Positions 34,700-45,890 of a stretch of DNA of 64,000 bases are shown in pieces. The first letter of the stretch is position 1. Each line of letters begins with the position of its first letter. The stretch comes from Actinernus sp. WN-2022 (Eukaryota; Cnidaria; Anthozoa; Actiniaria; Actinernidae). Made by a program: the position numbers and the translations under genes. The notes under the pieces are model-generated. The model did not search any database and was not told the origin of the DNA. It worked only from the letters and a program-made list of their open reading frames with translations. The stretch covers positions 141,333,745 to 141,397,744 of the forward strand of contig JAOWCC010001589.1 of assembly GCA_030867875.1 (NCBI GenBank), in the 5' to 3' direction.

Positions 34700-34772
34700 C
34701 ACTACAACTAGTAATAGTAGTAATAGTAGTAAGTAATAGTAACAGTAATAGTAGTATTAGTAATAGTAACAA
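34700..34772 (+). repeat. (AGTAAT/AGT)n microsatellite
   Basis: Trinucleotide tract with AATAGTAGTAATAGT words. A sister tract follows the duplicate exon at 36904. Confidence 0.85.
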
Positions 34773-34774
34773 GA

Positions 34775-34846
34775 GCGGATCCAGAAAAAAATCTGACCGG
34801 TTTCCGATTTCCCAACTAAAACTCCAAAATTGGAAATTTTACTGAA

Positions 34847-34884
<38 letters not shown>

Positions 34885-34974
34885 CCCTCCCCCTTAGTCC
34901 CCAAGGGGTTAATGCACGCCACGTTAACTTTGACCGGTTTCCGTAAACCGGTGTAAACCGGTCTGGATCCGTGC
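34775..34974. mobile_element. MITE with CGGATCCAG ends and a 34-C run
   Basis: GCGGATCCAGAAAAAAATCT at the left is inverted as CCGGTCTGGATCCG at the right. The centre has a C run at 34848-34881 continuing as CCCCCT repeats, and CCGGTTTCCG inner repeats. Confidence 0.7.
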
Positions 34975-35049
34975 CTGAGTAATAGTAGTACAGTAAGTAA
35001 TAGTAATCATAATAGTAGTATAAGTAATAGAAATACGGTATTAACTCTT

Positions 35050-35668
35050 TCGGGTCCGAGCCTCTAAATATAGATCCCCTGGGACCTATATGAGAAAAAA
35101 ATATTGCATCACATCTAGAGATGTTGCGACATTATGTGAAGTGATGAATGGCTTCAAAGTCAGAGCTATAACAGGGATCGCTTGACTCTTTCACTATGGA
35201 GAAAAGCTCATTTGTTTTGGCGATCGTTTTTGTTTCTTCGATTTTCACGAATTTTAAGGAGCTAAAAATCGGTCAAAACACCCTTCCTATTCGCACTTGA
35301 AATCAAAAGAAAACACAAAATCACCACTCAGTCGTTACAGTACCTTCTTTAATCTTTCCAACCATCAGGTTTGTTTGCACAAAACACACCAAGCGACTGT
35401 GAACCACGCTATTCTTGTCACTGCATTTCTCTCCACCACGTTTTCCTGTACCCACCTCCAAATGCATGCTGGGTAATGGACAAAAAATCCACAAGTGGTC
35501 CCCCCCTTTGGGACTCCTGTAGATTTTTTTTATAAGACTTTTACCCCAAGAACCAAGAGCGGTGATTTGGACTCTAGCCGTTCCTATAAAGTGACAAAAA
35601 CACATGGTAATAGGTTGAGCAGGGGGAAAAGATCACCAACTGCAGAATTTCAAGGATTTCATTGAAGC
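35050..35668 (+). other. Non-coding stretch
   Basis: No homology seen. A 94-codon minus-strand frame at 35321-35605 has no domain and is treated as chance. Confidence 0.4.
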
Positions 35669-35669
35669 C

Positions 35670-36808
35670 AGACTCGTCAGATCGTGTGTAGACAGAGAGC
35701 ACTGTTATGGATGTCAAGCTGAATAACATTAAAATTGATCAAGTGCCCAGTCAAAAACTCCTTGGAGTCATCATCGATAAAAACTTAGACTATGAGGCGC
35801 ACACAAACAATCTTTGTAAGCAAATATCTAAACGACTGGGACTTCTCCGTCACATGAGCCCTTATTTAAAGCAAAGGCAGAGGGAGATATATTATAATGG
35901 AGTTATAAAGCCAACGCTAAAGGTTGGAAGCGCTATTTGGTCTGGCAGTAATAATTCGAACCTAACTAGGATTCTAAAACTCCAAAAAAGAGCTGCCAGG
36001 ATAATTCTCAAAGCTGATCGAACTGTCTCATCTGTTACTCTTTTTAATAATTTGAATTGGCTGCCATTCTCGAATGAATCACTAATTAGAAGAAATACTC
36101 TAGCCTATAAACGTATAAACGTAAATGATTCCACACCAGCTTATATTAAATCGCTGCTACTAAGAAACTCCGACATACACGATAGAAATACACGTTTCTC
36201 AAAGTTGAACTTATCATGCCCTCCTTTCAAACGTATTACAGAGGGAGGAAGAACATTCACAGTAAGAACTATAAAGGACTGGAATGCCATTGACACCGAA
36301 ATTAGAACTAGTTCATCTGTAAATAGTTTTAAACGTAATCTCCGCAAACATTTTTTAACTCGCCAGAAAGCAACTTTACAATTTTAATCTTACAATTTTA
36401 TCATTAAGTCGATCTGTCTAAAATAATAACATAATTTCTCATTTTTTTAACGTTTTTATCATTTTTAGATTTATAAGTAGTTCTTAGCATCGTATCATAG
36501 TATTTATTATTGTCATTGATCCTGGCTTCGTACATAGTACTGTAGAATTCACATTGTAAATATTTTTTATTATTTTGAGGGCCACGAATTTATCAGTTTT
36601 ATCTACTGTCAAGTACTTACCCTCGTTAAATAAAGCCTATTGTATTGTATTGTATTGTATTGTATAATTGTATGATAAGGTGTTGGCCGGGCAGTACACT
36701 GTGTTATCAGGCACATCCTGCACTGGAAACAAACCAACAGGTCTTCGGACACAGCAGTGTAACATGGTGGCGTGTCCACCCGAGTGGGTCCCTTCTGACC
36801 GGTCCCGG
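35670..36808 (+). pseudogene. Partial duplicate of the TSP1 exon, split by a LINE
   Basis: 35670-35695 repeats AGCCAGACTCGTCAGATCGT and onward from the middle of the intact exon. A LINE tail intervenes, and 36676-36808 continues the exon to the same GGTAAGG donor. The 5' half (WYASGW region) is absent. A 4-base deletion relative to the first copy (near 36721, in CATCCTGCACTGG) shifts the frame, so two cysteines are lost. Intron sequence and the AGT/AAT microsatellite after the donor are duplicated too. Confidence 0.8.
35696..36672 (+). mobile_element. 5'-truncated LINE inserted in the duplicate exon
   Basis: 35707-36387 is an intact frame of about 226 codons for the region after the RT catalytic box: KLLGVIIDKNLDYEAHTNNL, ISKRLGLLRHMSPYLK, LQKRAARIILKADR and FTVRTIKDWNAIDTEIRTS. 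The 3' UTR ends in AATAAAGCC and a (ATTGT)n tail at 36640-36668. This is a different family from the LINE at 4678 but shares its tail type. Confidence 0.88.
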
Positions 36809-36903
36809 GTAAGGAATAATTTGATTATATTCTTTCCCGTCACTGCTACTTTAATATGTATACGCATTGTATGCGCATTTGAACATTTGATGGGTATTTG
36901 CGC

Positions 36904-37060
36904 ACTACAACTAGTAATAGTAGTAATAGTAGTAAGTAATAGTAATAAGTAATAGTAATAAGTAATAGTAATAGTAATAGATAGTAGTAAGTAATAGTAA
37001 TACGGTATTAAGTAATACGGTAAGTAATACCGGTATTAAGTAATACGGTATTAAGTAATA
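36904..37060 (+). repeat. (AGT/AAT)n and (ATACGGTATTAAGTA)n microsatellite
   Basis: Sister of 34700-34772, expanded, with a 15-bp ATACGGTATTAAGTA subrepeat at its right end. Confidence 0.85.
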
Positions 37061-37664
37061 CTCCGAGACAGAGTTCAAAATTCCTTGTAATTTCACGAGC
37101 TACGAAATTTTCTGGGGCAATTCCCTCACTGCTTGATCGTGCTCCGTCAAAAACCAACTCAGTAACTCATGGAGTCATGCTCAGACATAAAAGGCATAAC
37201 AATAAAAAAGATCTGAAAGAATAGAAAACGTACACATTTATGTGGTCCATTTCCTCTTTTTTTTTAAGTTCTTTATCAAGTTAAAGTCTTGTGAGATTCC
37301 TTTATACTGGGGATCCAGCCATGCTGGGAATTTTCTGGTCAATCTTCTGCTTCTTTGAGGACCCGAAAACTAAACTATGCTTGAGGCTTTCACAAAGATT
37401 TTGTAACAGTAACAAAAATAACGGATTCTACACTTTTGTAAATTGTCAGTTCTGCATATTGGCTTGTTTTAAGCTTTCCAGGATTTTCTCTTCGCACTAA
37501 CGGGTAAACATGTCCGCCATTTTTCAAGACAAGATCAAACAGACACTGGGTGCGTATTTTCCAAATATGTCAAGTGCTACCATATGAGTTTATAGATATT
37601 ACAAATTACGCTGAAATACTACTGCTCCCAGCCAATCAAATGACAGAAATGTCTTAGCTTGTAT

Positions 37665-37895
37665 TATAATAATAGTAATAGTAGTAGTTACTGTAGTAGT
37701 AATAGTAGTATATAGTAGTAATAGTAGTAATACTAGTAGTAGTTGTAGTAGTAGTAGTAGTAGTAATAGTAATAATAGTAGTAGTAATATTAGAAATAGT
37801 AGAAGTAATAGTTATAGTAGTAGTAATAGTAGTAGTAGTAGCGGTAGTAATAGTAGTAATAGTAGAAATAGTAGAAATAGCAGTAATAATAATAT
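37665..37895 (+). repeat. (TAG/AAT)n microsatellite, 230 bp
   Basis: Imperfect trinucleotide repeat TAGTAGTAATAGT and variants. Confidence 0.9.
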
Positions 37896-37899
37896 TTTT

Positions 37900-39120
37900 G
37901 TCAGGCAGCCTTCTTTAGAATTAGTCCTGACTTTAGACAAGTAACCGTTTGAGCCTTTTTCTTTGTTACAGATAATAAATCGGAACAAGATGGTTGATCA
38001 AAATTATGAAATATTTGAAGTATTTTTTGTATGTAAACATTTAAAAAAACGTACGGAGTAAATTTAGGTCAGACCAGTGGCACCCAGACGTTTCGTCGAA
38101 GCGTACTACTGCTAGCAATAAACTGTATTTTTTTGTATGTAAACATTTTAAATACGTACGGAGTAACTTGTAGCCTCCCCTCGCAGACACTTTGAGGCAT
38201 GAGGGGCCGTCGTGGCAACCTAAAAATAAAATTATCTGACTTTTTCCTGACTTTGACAATAAATTTAGAATTTCTCTGAACAGATGCAAAATTCCCAGAC
38301 TTTTCCCTGACCTTTGAAAAAAAATGTTTTCCTGACTTTTCCCTGACCTGTGGCAACCCTGCTTCTACTGTGTACACGATTTCCGTCTTCATTTTCTCGC
38401 CTCATTTGGACTCTGAAGTTTCGAAATGTGGCACAAAAGGGTAATATCGAATTGGATTTTAACAATCAAATCCTAAACTATAGAGCCTTGTTGACTAAAT
38501 GTCAAGGAAATGTCGCTTGACTGCGCTTCACTTTCAGTATCGAAATCCACATCCGACGCCATGTTGAGACTCTTAGCTTGTTCTGGTTGTGACGTCACAA
38601 GCCACAGTTGAGAGGAAAAGTGACCGGGCTTTCTGTCGTTCAATATATTTTTTGGGGCCAAAACAATCATTGAAATCATTTCAGGGCCATGTTCCCCTGA
38701 TGTACAATTTTGAGAAAAAAGTCAAAAATTTTGTCAGTCTAGCACTTTTATATATGTTATTGGAATTTCCTGACTTTTCACTACTTTCCGATTACAGTCG
38801 TTTTCGTTGTTTCGCGATGGGCTTTCGTTACTTTCCCGTCGGAACATGTCAATCATCGAAGTGGGAGGAGCTACAAAGAAAGCTGTCGGGATTTGTTAGG
38901 ATTTCTTCGAATTATGATTTCGTTAGCAGAGGTTTCTCAATTTTTCTCGACCTTTTCCTATTGGTCATTTTGCATTTCCAGTCATTTTGCATTTACAATT
39001 CCATAATTGAGGATCGTTAAATTAACAAACGAAATTCATGAAAGGTCAAGTGAAAGTTAAACAGGACCAACGGCGACTGAGCACTGAGTCACTGAGTCAC
39101 TGAGCTATTAACTAAAGATT
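37900..39120 (+). other. Non-coding stretch with a direct repeat
   Basis: 38025-38060 and 38132-38165 share TTTTTTGTATGTAAACATTT and CGTACGGAGTAA. 38240-38350 contains several CTGACTTTTCCCTGAC words that give lysine-rich nonsense frames on the minus strand. No gene seen. Confidence 0.4.
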
Positions 39121-39253
39121 GAACTATTTTTCCAGCGAGCTACATTTTGACAACTTTTAAATTCTCCAGTTTTATTTTTCTGTCAACAAAGACATCCAGG
39201 AGTGTTGATATTTATAGGAGACAGTTCGGTAAAAGCGCGAACTGGGTGATTAA

Positions 39254-39417
39254 TAGCCTGCTTGCCGGCTCTCCTGTAATTTTTTTCGGTCGTTTCTTTT
39301 CGGATTGGGTCACCTGTGGCACGTTTGTCCTCGCCCCATTTTGACCGCGTGCCACAGGTGACCCAATCCGAAAAAAAAAGACCGAAAAAAATTACAGGAG
39401 AGCCGGTAAGCAGGCTA
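39254..39417. mobile_element. Hairpin MITE with 9-bp target duplication (MULE-like)
   Basis: Ends TAGCCTGCTTGCCGGCTCTC and its inverse with one change; arms of about 75 bp. It is flanked by GGTGATTAA on both sides (39245-39253, 39418-39426). The paralogous segment at about 41870 has the unoccupied site with one GGTGATTAA. Nine-bp duplications are typical of Mutator-like transposons. Confidence 0.9.
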
Positions 39418-40413
39418 GGTGATTAATCAATTTAGAGTTTTTGGTATTTTGGCAAATTGCCGCCTAGTAAATGGCACACACAAAGGGAATCAGTTCAAGG
39501 AAGACAGCGTGTTTATTATCATCATTCCTTTTTTTTTTCGATTGCTTTTGAAAGGTTTTGGTTTTCTTTTCAGGTTTTGGGTCTTTTGACAGCCTTCACA
39601 ATTTTTTTAATTTAGGTAATTTGCGGTTTGAGACATCCGGATATAAATGTTTGAAATGCTTGAGTTTTAGCATTTTCTCATATCAGTTAACAGGAGAACG
39701 AAAGGAAATTGTTCATGGAAGTAAATATCGTATTATACTCACACTTCAATCTTCCAATTTATTTACGACTATTTTTCAATGTTTTCGTATTCAAAAGCCC
39801 GACTCGAAATCGAAGTCCTGACTTGAATACTGACTCGAAATCCTGAATTGAATGCTTGCTCGAATTTTATAGCTGACTTGAAATTCCGATTGTTTCCCAT
39901 GCAGAAGTAGCAGAACTTGCTGCAGATTGCAGAACTGAGTCGATTGGACGACTGAGCTCGTCACTTCAATGATTGCCATGTAAGTATCTTATATAGAATT
40001 CTATGAAACACTTTTAATGCTCTTCAACCAAACTGAGGGCGGATTCTCTGTGAGAATAAATTTCTACAGCCCTTTCAGAAGCCCATCTGCTATATACATC
40101 CTGTATGTTAATTCTTGATCTAAATGATTTGCTGGAAACGTTTTTTTTTTAAATTAAGGTGTAGAAAGTAGTTAAAAGTCACGAAATTCGAATTACATAA
40201 AGGCTACAGAGGGCCCAAGACATTCGAAGAGACATGTTATACCACAGCATAGCTCCTGTTTGGTTAGGTTAACAAGGATCAACAACAAACCTACCAGAGG
40301 TTTCTGGTAATTGGCTACAGTATTAACTCTTATCACCTCTTCCGCTCAACTGGAATTTGATCCAACAACACAAATTCTACTAAGTACACCTTTTTCCAAA
40401 GTTTTAAATCAAA

Positions 40414-41181
40414 ATGGCGATCCTGTTGTTTGAAAGCACAGAACACATGCTACTTGGAGTTGTTGGTCTCTTTGTGGTTGTTTTAGCTATAGCTGGAAAT
40501 TCTCTCGTTGTAACGGCAGTGAGAATAAAACGATCTTTACGAACAACGACAAACTATCTGCTAACAAACCTCGCCGTCGCAGACATAACGACAATGGTTT
40601 TGTCGATTGAAAGATATCATGCCGTTGTAAAACCAATGAGGACTGGTCTCAGACTTCAAGAAAATACTATTGGCTATGTCATGATAGCACTGACATGGAT
40701 TCTAGCATTCGCTATCACTTCGCCATTCTATATTTTTACCAATTACAGGGTGGAAAAGAGAGACTGTTCAATTGCTGCACCTTCTTTACAGTTTCGAAAA
40801 ATTTACATGTTCAGCTCCATTCTCATTCTCATTGTCGCACCGTTAGTCGTCATTACGTTTTGTTATTCGAAAATCATCAAGGAAATTTATTTCAAAACAA
40901 CTGTGGCCCCACAGAACATTACTGCAGCCGAAGAAATCTCTTCAAGACGAAAAATCGTGAAGGTGGCACTCTCCGTTACTTTTGCATTTGCCCTGTGCTT
41001 TCTTCCTTTGGTTATAACGGTCATCATTAGATATTTCACAAGTATAGAAACCAAGACAATATTGCCAGCAGCAGGTGTCATCTTTTTCGCGAACTCGGCC
41101 ATCAACCCATTACTATACGCTTGCCAGAGTACGAATTTCCAAGAGGCTTTTAAAGAGATCTTGAAGTGTCGCACACAATAG
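40414..41181 (+). pseudogene. Class A GPCR paralogue with TM2-TM3 deletion
   Basis: 255 codons, single exon, starts AAAATGGCG. Compared with the neighbour at 42859 it lacks 44 codons in frame, from late TM2 through ECL1 with its conserved cysteine to most of TM3 (VADITTMV joins directly to LSIERYHAV). TM1, TM4-TM7, CFLP in TM6 and NPLLYA in TM7 remain. The break lies between two GGTTTT words, consistent with deletion by short direct repeats. One extra codon (ALTW) is present in TM4. The frame is still open, yet a five-helix product is unlikely to be a working receptor. Confidence 0.85.
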
Positions 41182-41754
41182 AAAAAAGGCTCCAAAAGAC
41201 AAAGACTGATACATTTTATCTAATGTCAACACTGGTTATGAAACCCAACTAATAAATCTTCATTGCTTCTAAGAAGTTTTCTCGCCAATAATTACTTTTT
41301 CTCGGCTTTTTCACATCGGTATGAAAACATTGTCAGAAATCGTTCCCACGCGTGCGCACTAGGCATCAAATTACGATCGTAAATAGACATTGTATTGCTC
41401 AGAATTTTACAGTACTTTGTATGGAAGTTTGTGTTTGGAGTCCAATAAAGGGCACCCAACGAGTACTTTTTGAAATTCGTTTGAAACCAGTTGTCTGCAG
41501 CTGATCTAGCCATTTTAAGGCGCCTACTATGTCTTTTGACGTACTCTAGAAAGCTATTAGCTGTTCGGAATTTCTAGGTGGAAATCGCGTCAACCGAAAA
41601 TACTATGGCAAAATATTCCCGGCCTACGAATTTGTTAGTAGTCTAGAACATAACAAGAATTTTCTAGCCCAAGTAACTTCATGTTGCAAAGTTTTGTGGA
41701 GGTACGAATTTTTTAGGGATTCTTTTTTCCTGCAGGTTCTGACTCCGATTGATT

Positions 41755-44020
41755 TTTCCAGCGAGCTACATTTTGACAACTTTTAAATTCTCCAGGTCTA
41801 TTTTTCTGTCAACAAAGACATCCAGGAGTGTTGATATTTATAGGAGACAGTTCGGCAAAAGCGCGAACTGGGTGATTAATCAATTTAGAGTTTTTGGTAT
41901 TTCGGCAAATTGCCGCCTAGTGAATGGCACACACAAAGGAATCAGTTCAAGGAAGACAGCGTGTTTATTATCATCATTCCTTTTCATTTTCGATTGCTTT
42001 CGAAAGGGTTTTGGTTTTCTTTTCAGGTTTTGGGTCTTTTGACAGCCTTCACAATTTTTTTAATTTAGGTAATTTGCGGTTTGAGACATCCGGATATAAA
42101 TGTTTGAAATGCTTGAGTTTTAGCATTTTCTCATATCAGTTAACAGGAGAACGAAAGGAAATTGTTCATGGAAGTAAATATCGTATTATACTCACTTCAA
42201 TCTTCCAATTTATTTACGACTATTTTTCAATGTTTTCGTATTCAAAAGCCCGACTCGAAATCGAAGTCCTGACTTGCCTACTGACTCGAAATCCTGAATT
42301 GAATGCTTGCTCGAATTTTATAGCTGACTTGAAATTCCGATTGTTTCCCATGCAGAAGTAGCAGAACTTGCTGCAGATTGCAGAACTGAGTCGTTTGGAC
42401 AACTGAGCTCGTCACTTAGACCAATGATTGCCATGTAAGTATCTTATATAGAATTCTATGAAACACTTTTAATGCTCTTCAACCAAACTGAGGGCGGATT
42501 CTCTGTGTGAGAATAAATTTCTACAGCCCTTTCAGAAGCCCATCTGCTATATACATCCTGTATGTTAATTCTTGATCTAAATGATTTGCTGGAAACGTTT
42601 TTTTTTTAATTAAGGTGTAGAAAGTAGTTAAAAGTCACGAAATTCGAATTACATAAAGGCTACAGAGGGCCCAAGACATTCGAAGAGACATGTTATACCA
42701 CAGCATAGCTCCTGTTTGTTTAGGTTAACAAGGATCAACAACAAACCTATAGTAACTGGCCAGAGGTTTCTGGTAATTGGTTACCTCTTCCGCTCAACTG
42801 GCATTTGACCAGCAACACAAATTCTACTAGGTACAACCTTTTAAAGTTTTAAATCAAAATGGCGATGGTGTTGTTTGAAAGCACAGAACACATGCTACTC
42901 GGATTGTTTAGTCTCTTTGTGATTGTTTTAGCTATAGCTGGAAATTCTCTCGTTGTAACGGCAGTGAGAAGAAAACGATCTTTACGAACAACGACAAACT
43001 ATCTGCTAACAAACCTCGCCGTCGCGGACATAACGACAATGGTTTTCCTTCCGTTTTGCCTTCTCCGAGGAGTTCCACTCGGTGAAGGAACCTTGGCGGA
43101 TTTCTTGTGCAAGTTCATCCTGAGCTACAATATTCCTCTCACCTCTACAACTGTTTCCATTTTTACGTTAACGGTTTTGTCGATTGAAAGATATCATGCC
43201 GTTGTAAAACCAATGAGGACTGGTATCAGACTTCAAGAAAATACTATTGGCTATGTCATGATAGCAACATGGATTCTAGCATTCGCTATCACTTCGCCAT
43301 TCTATATTTTTACCAATTACAGGGTGGAAAAGAGAGACTGTCCAATTACTGCACCTTCTTTACAGATTCGAAATATTTTCAATTTCAGCTTCATTCTCAT
43401 TCTCATTTTCGCACCGTTAGTCATCATTACGTTTTGTTATTCGAAAATCATCAAGGAAATTTATTTCAAAACAACTGTGGCCCCACAGAACATTACTGCA
43501 GCCGAAGAACTTTCTTCAAGACGAAAAATCGTGAAGGTGTCACTCTCGGTTACTTTTGCATTTGCCCTGTGCTTTCTTCCTTTGGCTATAACGGTCATCA
43601 TTAGACATTTCACAAGTATAGAAACCAAGAGAATATTGCCAGCAGCAGGTGCCATCTGTTTCGTGAACTCGGCCATCAACCCATTACTATACGCTTGCCA
43701 GAGTACGAATTTCCAAGAGGCTTTTAAAGAGATCTTGAAGTGTCGCACACAATAGAAAAAAGGCTCCAAAAGACAAAGACTGATACATTTTATCTAATGT
43801 CAACACTGGTTATGAAACCCAACTAATAAATCTTCATTGCTTCTAAGAAGTTTTCTCGCCAATAATTACTTTTTCTCGGCTTTTTCACATCGGTATCAAA
43901 ACATTGTCAGAAATCGTTCCCACGCGTGCGCACTAGGCATCAAATTACGATCGTAAATAGACATTGTATTGCTCAGAATTTTACAGTACTTTGTATGGAA
44001 GTTTGTGTTTAGAGTCCAAT
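41755..44020 (+). repeat. Tandem segmental duplication, copy 2 (GPCR locus)
   Basis: Copy of 39128-41515, offset about 2.6 kb. Homology ends near GTTTGTGTTTAGAGTCCAAT. Confidence 0.9.
42859..43755 (+). CDS. Class A (rhodopsin-like) G-protein-coupled receptor, intact
   Basis: 298 codons, single exon. Seven helices: TM1 with GNSLVV (about residues 12-35), TM2 TNLAVAD (50-70), ECL1 with cysteine in DFLCKF, TM3 ending LSIERYHAV (E-R-Y for DRY), TM4 ATWILAFAITSP, ECL2 cysteine in RDCPI, TM5 LIFAPLVIITFCYS, TM6 FALCFLPL, TM7 NSAINPLLYACQ (NPxxY). The very short N-terminus (under ten residues) and C-tail (KEILKCRTQ with a possible palmitoylated cysteine) fit small peptide- or amine-type receptors that are expanded in cnidarians. 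The ligand cannot be told from sequence. A donor-like CATGTAAGTATC at 42430 suggests a 5' UTR intron. Confidence 0.9.
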   Translation: MAMVLFESTEHMLLGLFSLFVIVLAIAGNSLVVTAVRRKRSLRTTTNYLLTNLAVADITTMVFLPFCLLRGVPLGEGTLADFLCKFILSYNIPLTSTTVSIFTLTVLSIERYHAVVKPMRTGIRLQENTIGYVMIATWILAFAITSPFYIFTNYRVEKRDCPITAPSLQIRNIFNFSFILILIFAPLVIITFCYSKIIKEIYFKTTVAPQNITAAEELSSRRKIVKVSLSVTFAFALCFLPLAITVIIRHFTSIETKRILPAAGAICFVNSAINPLLYACQSTNFQEAFKEILKCRTQ

Positions 44021-44465
44021 TATGAAACAGAATTACAATAAACCTTTAAATGTTACGTTTGCATCGTATTTTCTTGCATGTTCTTGACTGTAAAATTGCA
44101 TGTAATCGAGTTGAAACGAATAATTCTGGCTTCCTAAGCTTAGTCGAATTAATGCACTAACCATGTTCACTGTAATTTCCTTCATTTTAGCCACACTGAA
44201 GGTTGCTTTGATCAACTTTGGAGAATAAGCATAAGCGTTTCTTAATTTGTTACGATGGAATCGAGTAGCTTAAATGTCATTTTATCACACAAATATATCC
44301 AAATGTGACTTAGTATTCCAAGTGAGGCTAAATTCGAGTTAGGCGCGATATCGACTGACAATCGAATAATTACATATCGATAGGTTTGTCTTTTCTGTTT
44401 GACATAAGAGTGTTAGATCATTTGGCTTTTCTGTATTTTTGGTGGTAACGGCCGCCCATATTTGG

Positions 44466-44840
44466 TCGCATATCTTATATAGAAAACTATGAAACACTTT
44501 TTTAAATGCTCTTCAGGGACCTTGAACCAAACTGAGCGCCATTCTCTGTGTGAGAATAAATTTCTACATCACTTTCAGAAGACCATCTGCTATATTATTA
44601 TACGCCTGCCAGAGTACGAATTTCCAGGAAGCTTTTAAAGAGATCTTGAAGTGTCGCACACAATAGAAAAAAGGCTCCAAAAGACATGACTGATACATTT
44701 TATCAAATGTCAACACTGGTTATGTTTAGTACTTAGGAGGAAACCCAACTAATAAATATTCATTGCTTCTAAGAAGCTCTCTCCCAATAATTACTTTTTC
44801 TCGCCTTTTTCACATCGGTATGAAAACTTGTATAAATATT
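44466..44840 (+). pseudogene. Third GPCR copy, reduced to leader plus C-terminal stub
   Basis: 44466-44592 matches the 5' leader region of the other copies (about 42440-42550). It then jumps within TATA to codons for LLYACQSTNFQEAFKEILKC and stop (44595-44666), followed by the shared 3' sequence. Nearly the whole coding region is deleted. The remaining codons are almost unchanged. Confidence 0.85.
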
Positions 44841-45170
44841 AGTATGTATGTTCTCATGTACGTACATTTTATGTGCATATATTCTCTTTCTATATACACG
44901 GTCTCGTTCATCAAAAATATTACAAAGATGCTATTCTTACAGAAGTTAATACTAAAATATAATACAATAATATTTACACTTTAACTATTTATAATATAAT
45001 GTGATAATAAGAAGTACATTCATATTTAAGTTTAATTATTTACACGAAAATGAGAATTAGAAAAACTTAAGATGATAAACTACAAGTATTTTTTAAAGTG
45101 TTCAATACCTGAAGCATCTAGCGTTACTTTAGGTAGCTGTTCCATAGACACACAAAGCCAGATGCAGTAA
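44841..45170 (+). other. AT-rich spacer, no feature seen
   Basis: No coding or repeat signal that I can support. Confidence 0.45.
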
Positions 45171-45175
45171 TCACA

Positions 45176-45890
45176 GAAGAACAAGTACCGCTAATGATCA
45201 ATTCATTACTGCGTCAGGCTACGTAAGTTACCTGTGCTTACATGTATGTCGCTATAGTGCGAGATAAGAACAAGTACCGCTAATGATCAATGTATTACAA
45301 AGTCTACTTAAGTTGCTTGTGATTATGTCGCTAGTGTGAGATAAGAACAAGTACCGTTAATGATCAATGCATTACTGAGTCTACGTAAGTTGCTTGTGAT
45401 TATGTCGTTAGTGTTAGATAAGAACAAGTACCGCTAATGATCAATGTATTACTGAGTCTACGTAAGTTGCTTGTGATTATGTCGCTAGTGTGAGATAAGA
45501 ACAAATACCGCTAATGATCAATGTATTACTGAGTCTACGTACGTTGCTTGTGATTATGTCGTTAGTGTGAGATAAGAACAAGTACCGCTAATGATCAATG
45601 TATTACTGAGTCTACGTAAGTTGCTTCTGATTATGTCGCTAGTGTTAGATAAGAACAAGTATCGCTAATGATCAATGTATTACTGAGTCTACGTAAGTTG
45701 CTTGTGATTATGTCGCTAGTGTTAGATAAGAACAAGTATCGCTAATGATCAATGTATTACTGAGTCTACGTAAGTCGCTTGTGATTATGTCGCTAGTGTT
45801 AGATAAGAACAAGTACCGCTAGCTAAATAAATGATCAATGTATTACTGAGTCTACGTACGTTGCTTGTGTTTATGTCGCTCGTGAGGCCG
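45176..45890 (+). repeat. Minisatellite, about nine units of 77 bp
   Basis: Unit contains GAACAAGTACCGCTAATGAT and TACTGAGTCTACGTAAGTTG and TTATGTCGCTAGTGT. Units differ by a few bases; the last runs into a LINE fragment. Confidence 0.92.

Larger units (their letters stand above)
39128..41515 (+). repeat. Tandem segmental duplication, copy 1 (GPCR locus)
   Basis: From CCAGCGAGCTACATTTTGAC onward this segment is repeated at 41755 with high identity across promoter, 5' leader, coding and 3' regions. It differs by a hairpin MITE present only here (39254-39417) and by a 132-bp coding deletion. Confidence 0.9.

Noticed and set aside
35321..35605. 94-codon minus-strand frame
   Set aside because: No recognisable domain, no splice context, and an unusual composition; treated as chance.
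38041..38465. Minus-strand frames rich in VREKSGN and KSGKSQ words
   Set aside because: Caused by repeated CCCTGACTTTTCCCTGAC words in non-coding DNA; frames overlap each other in different phases.
40695..41195. Second-frame and antisense ORFs inside both GPCR genes
   Set aside because: Shadows of the real GPCR frame; they are duplicated because the gene is.
45176..45890. CRISPR-like array of 77-bp periodic repeats
   Set aside because: The whole unit is repeated, with no unique spacers, and the context is eukaryotic; it is a minisatellite. The same applies to 30766-31310 and 50365-50540.
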